From: CAZEJK01 sp964512045
GTDB lineage: Bacteria; Acidobacteriota; Thermoanaerobaculia; Thermoanaerobaculales; Sulfomarinibacteraceae
Direction of reading: 5' to 3'
Length of the DNA stretch: 5,358 bases
Assembly (NCBI GenBank): GCA_964512045.1
Contig: CAZEJK010000333.1
Span: forward strand, 1 to 5,358
The notes beneath the pieces were generated by a model, which saw nothing but the letters and a program-made list of their open reading frames with translations, did not search any database and had not been told where the DNA came from. This document shows positions 4,549 through 5,358 of this stretch, piece after piece. Each line of letters begins with the position of its first letter. The first letter of the stretch is position 1. The translations under genes were made by a program, and so were the position numbers.

Positions 4549-5238
4549 ATGTCGGTCACCCTCGAGTGCGCCCGCTGCCCTGTCACCAAGTACGAACGCG
4601 CCTGCGACAGCGACGACGGCCCCGGTCCCGGAGGCTGCCCGACCCGCTTCGCGGACGAGGCCATCGAAGCGGCGATGGAGAGGTACCAGGACCCCGGAGT
4701 GGCGCGCTTCGCAGCCGAAGCCTCCCGCCAGGAGGCGGAGGGCTACCGCCACGAGCGCGGTGTGCCGGCGCCGCTGCTGACCCGCATCGAGGAGGTCTGC
4801 CGGTTCGCGCGACGGATGGGGTATCGGCGGCTCGGCCTCGCCTTCTGCGGTGGCCTGATCGAGGAGGCCCGCCGTCTCGACGAGATCCTGACTGCACAGG
4901 GGTTCGAGGTGCACTCGGTCGTGTGCAAGGTGGGATGCACCGACAAGCAGGAGCTCGGCCTCAGCCGCGACGAGCAGATCCGGCCGGGCGGCCTCGAGAC
5001 GATGTGCAACCCGATCGCCCAGGCGGAGCTCCTCAACCGCGCCGGAACCGAGCTCAACCTCGTCATGGGTCTCTGCGTCGGTCATGACGCCCTGTTCTTC
5101 AAGCATGCGGATGCGTACACCACAGTCATTGCGGTCAAGGACCGGGTGCTCGGACACAATCCGCTGGCCGCGCTCTACACCTCGGGCTCGTACTACCGCA
5201 AGCTTGTTCAGCCGCCAGACGACGACGCTCGTACATAA
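4549..5238 (+). CDS. DUF1847 cysteine-rich putative metal-binding protein
   Basis: A 229-residue cytoplasmic protein without signal peptide or membrane helix. It has ten cysteines. Four form an N-terminal cluster C7-x2-C10-x8-C19-x10-C30 (CARCPVTKYERAC...GGCP). The others are C84, C100 (GLAFCGGL), C126 and C130 (VVCKVGC), C153 (ETMCNPIAQA) and C176 (VMGLCVGHDALFFKH). The stretches AFCGGLIEEARRL, CNPIAQAELLN, GLCVGHDALF and VIAVKDRVLGHNPLAALYTS are hallmarks of DUF1847 (COG4887), a family described only as predicted metal-binding and seen mostly in anaerobes. Length and both ends look complete. It may bind an iron-sulfur cluster or zinc; no reaction can be assigned. It is transcribed divergently from the sigma operon across a 155-bp gap. 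Shared control is possible but not shown. Family assignment is strong; function is unknown. Confidence 0.9.
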   Translation: MSVTLECARCPVTKYERACDSDDGPGPGGCPTRFADEAIEAAMERYQDPGVARFAAEASRQEAEGYRHERGVPAPLLTRIEEVCRFARRMGYRRLGLAFCGGLIEEARRLDEILTAQGFEVHSVVCKVGCTDKQELGLSRDEQIRPGGLETMCNPIAQAELLNRAGTELNLVMGLCVGHDALFFKHADAYTTVIAVKDRVLGHNPLAALYTSGSYYRKLVQPPDDDART

Positions 5239-5358
5239 CCCGGCGGAGCCGGAACCAAACAGGGCCGGACCTGGTCGCAGCGCGTGGTCGGTTCTCGGAC
5301 CTCAGCTGAGCGGTTCTTGCCGGCGATCTGCACCAATCTCCTGCGCTCCAGACACTTC
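5239..5358. other. Non-coding tail after the DUF1847 gene
   Basis: No gene is seen in the final 120 bases. Immediately after the stop a 5-bp GC hairpin with a 3-base loop is possible (CCGGC 5240-5244, GCCGG 5248-5252), but no T-tract follows, so it is a weak terminator candidate. GGAACC near 5251 can pair with GGTTC at 5290-5294 across a long loop. A 10-bp palindrome CTCAGCTGAG occurs at 5301-5310. None is strong enough for a functional call. Confidence 0.5.

Noticed and set aside
4402..5157. 251-codon minus-strand frame opposite the DUF1847 gene
   Set aside because: It is antisense to a strongly recognisable protein and spans the divergent promoter region. No family resemblance was seen.
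5301..5310. Palindrome CTCAGCTGAG after the DUF1847 gene
   Set aside because: A single 10-bp palindrome with no second copy and no adjacent promoter or gene. It is compatible with chance.

Overview
This is a 5.36-kb, strongly GC-rich bacterial window, roughly two thirds G+C by eye. It carries seven convincing protein genes and one 10-base assembly gap (N at 280-289). The taxon cannot be read directly. High GC, clear Shine-Dalgarno sites, a lipoprotein and secreted envelope proteins, and poorly characterised families common in anaerobes (COG0731 radical SAM, DUF1847) suggest a didermic, possibly anaerobic lineage such as Desulfobacterota, Myxococcota or Acidobacteriota. That placement is inference. 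No rRNA, tRNA, CRISPR array, transposase or phage gene was seen.

Layout. Positions 1-455 are non-coding, GC-rich and repeat-rich. They hold an imperfect direct repeat, a 16-bp inverted repeat and an 8-bp-period tandem array that runs up to the gap. Positions 456-1433 (+) encode a radical SAM protein of the COG0731/TYW1-like family. A 52-bp convergent gap with a hairpin separates it from a UPF0316 membrane protein (1486-2037, -). Then comes a four-gene minus-strand operon, listed here in transcription order: ECF sigma factor (about 4393-3866), zinc-finger anti-sigma factor (3882-3328), secreted DUF4252 protein (3326-2763) and a divergent DUF4252-like lipoprotein (2763-2185). The four genes overlap or nearly abut, and three of the ribosome-binding sites lie inside the preceding gene. 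Divergent from the operon is a cysteine-rich DUF1847 protein (4549-5238, +). Positions 5239-5358 show no gene.

How they may work together. The sigma/anti-sigma pair looks like a membrane-gated transcriptional switch: a cytoplasmic ZAS domain holds the sigma factor, and one transmembrane helix links it to a periplasmic tail. Two exported DUF4252 relatives made from the same transcript, one predicted soluble and one lipid-anchored, are the natural candidates for signal-sensing, modulating or effector partners in the envelope. This is inferred from context. The radical SAM, UPF0316 and DUF1847 genes look like independent transcription units. The most interesting element is the sigma/anti-sigma/twin-DUF4252 module. 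ECF operons containing DUF4252 genes are known, but their biochemistry is not.
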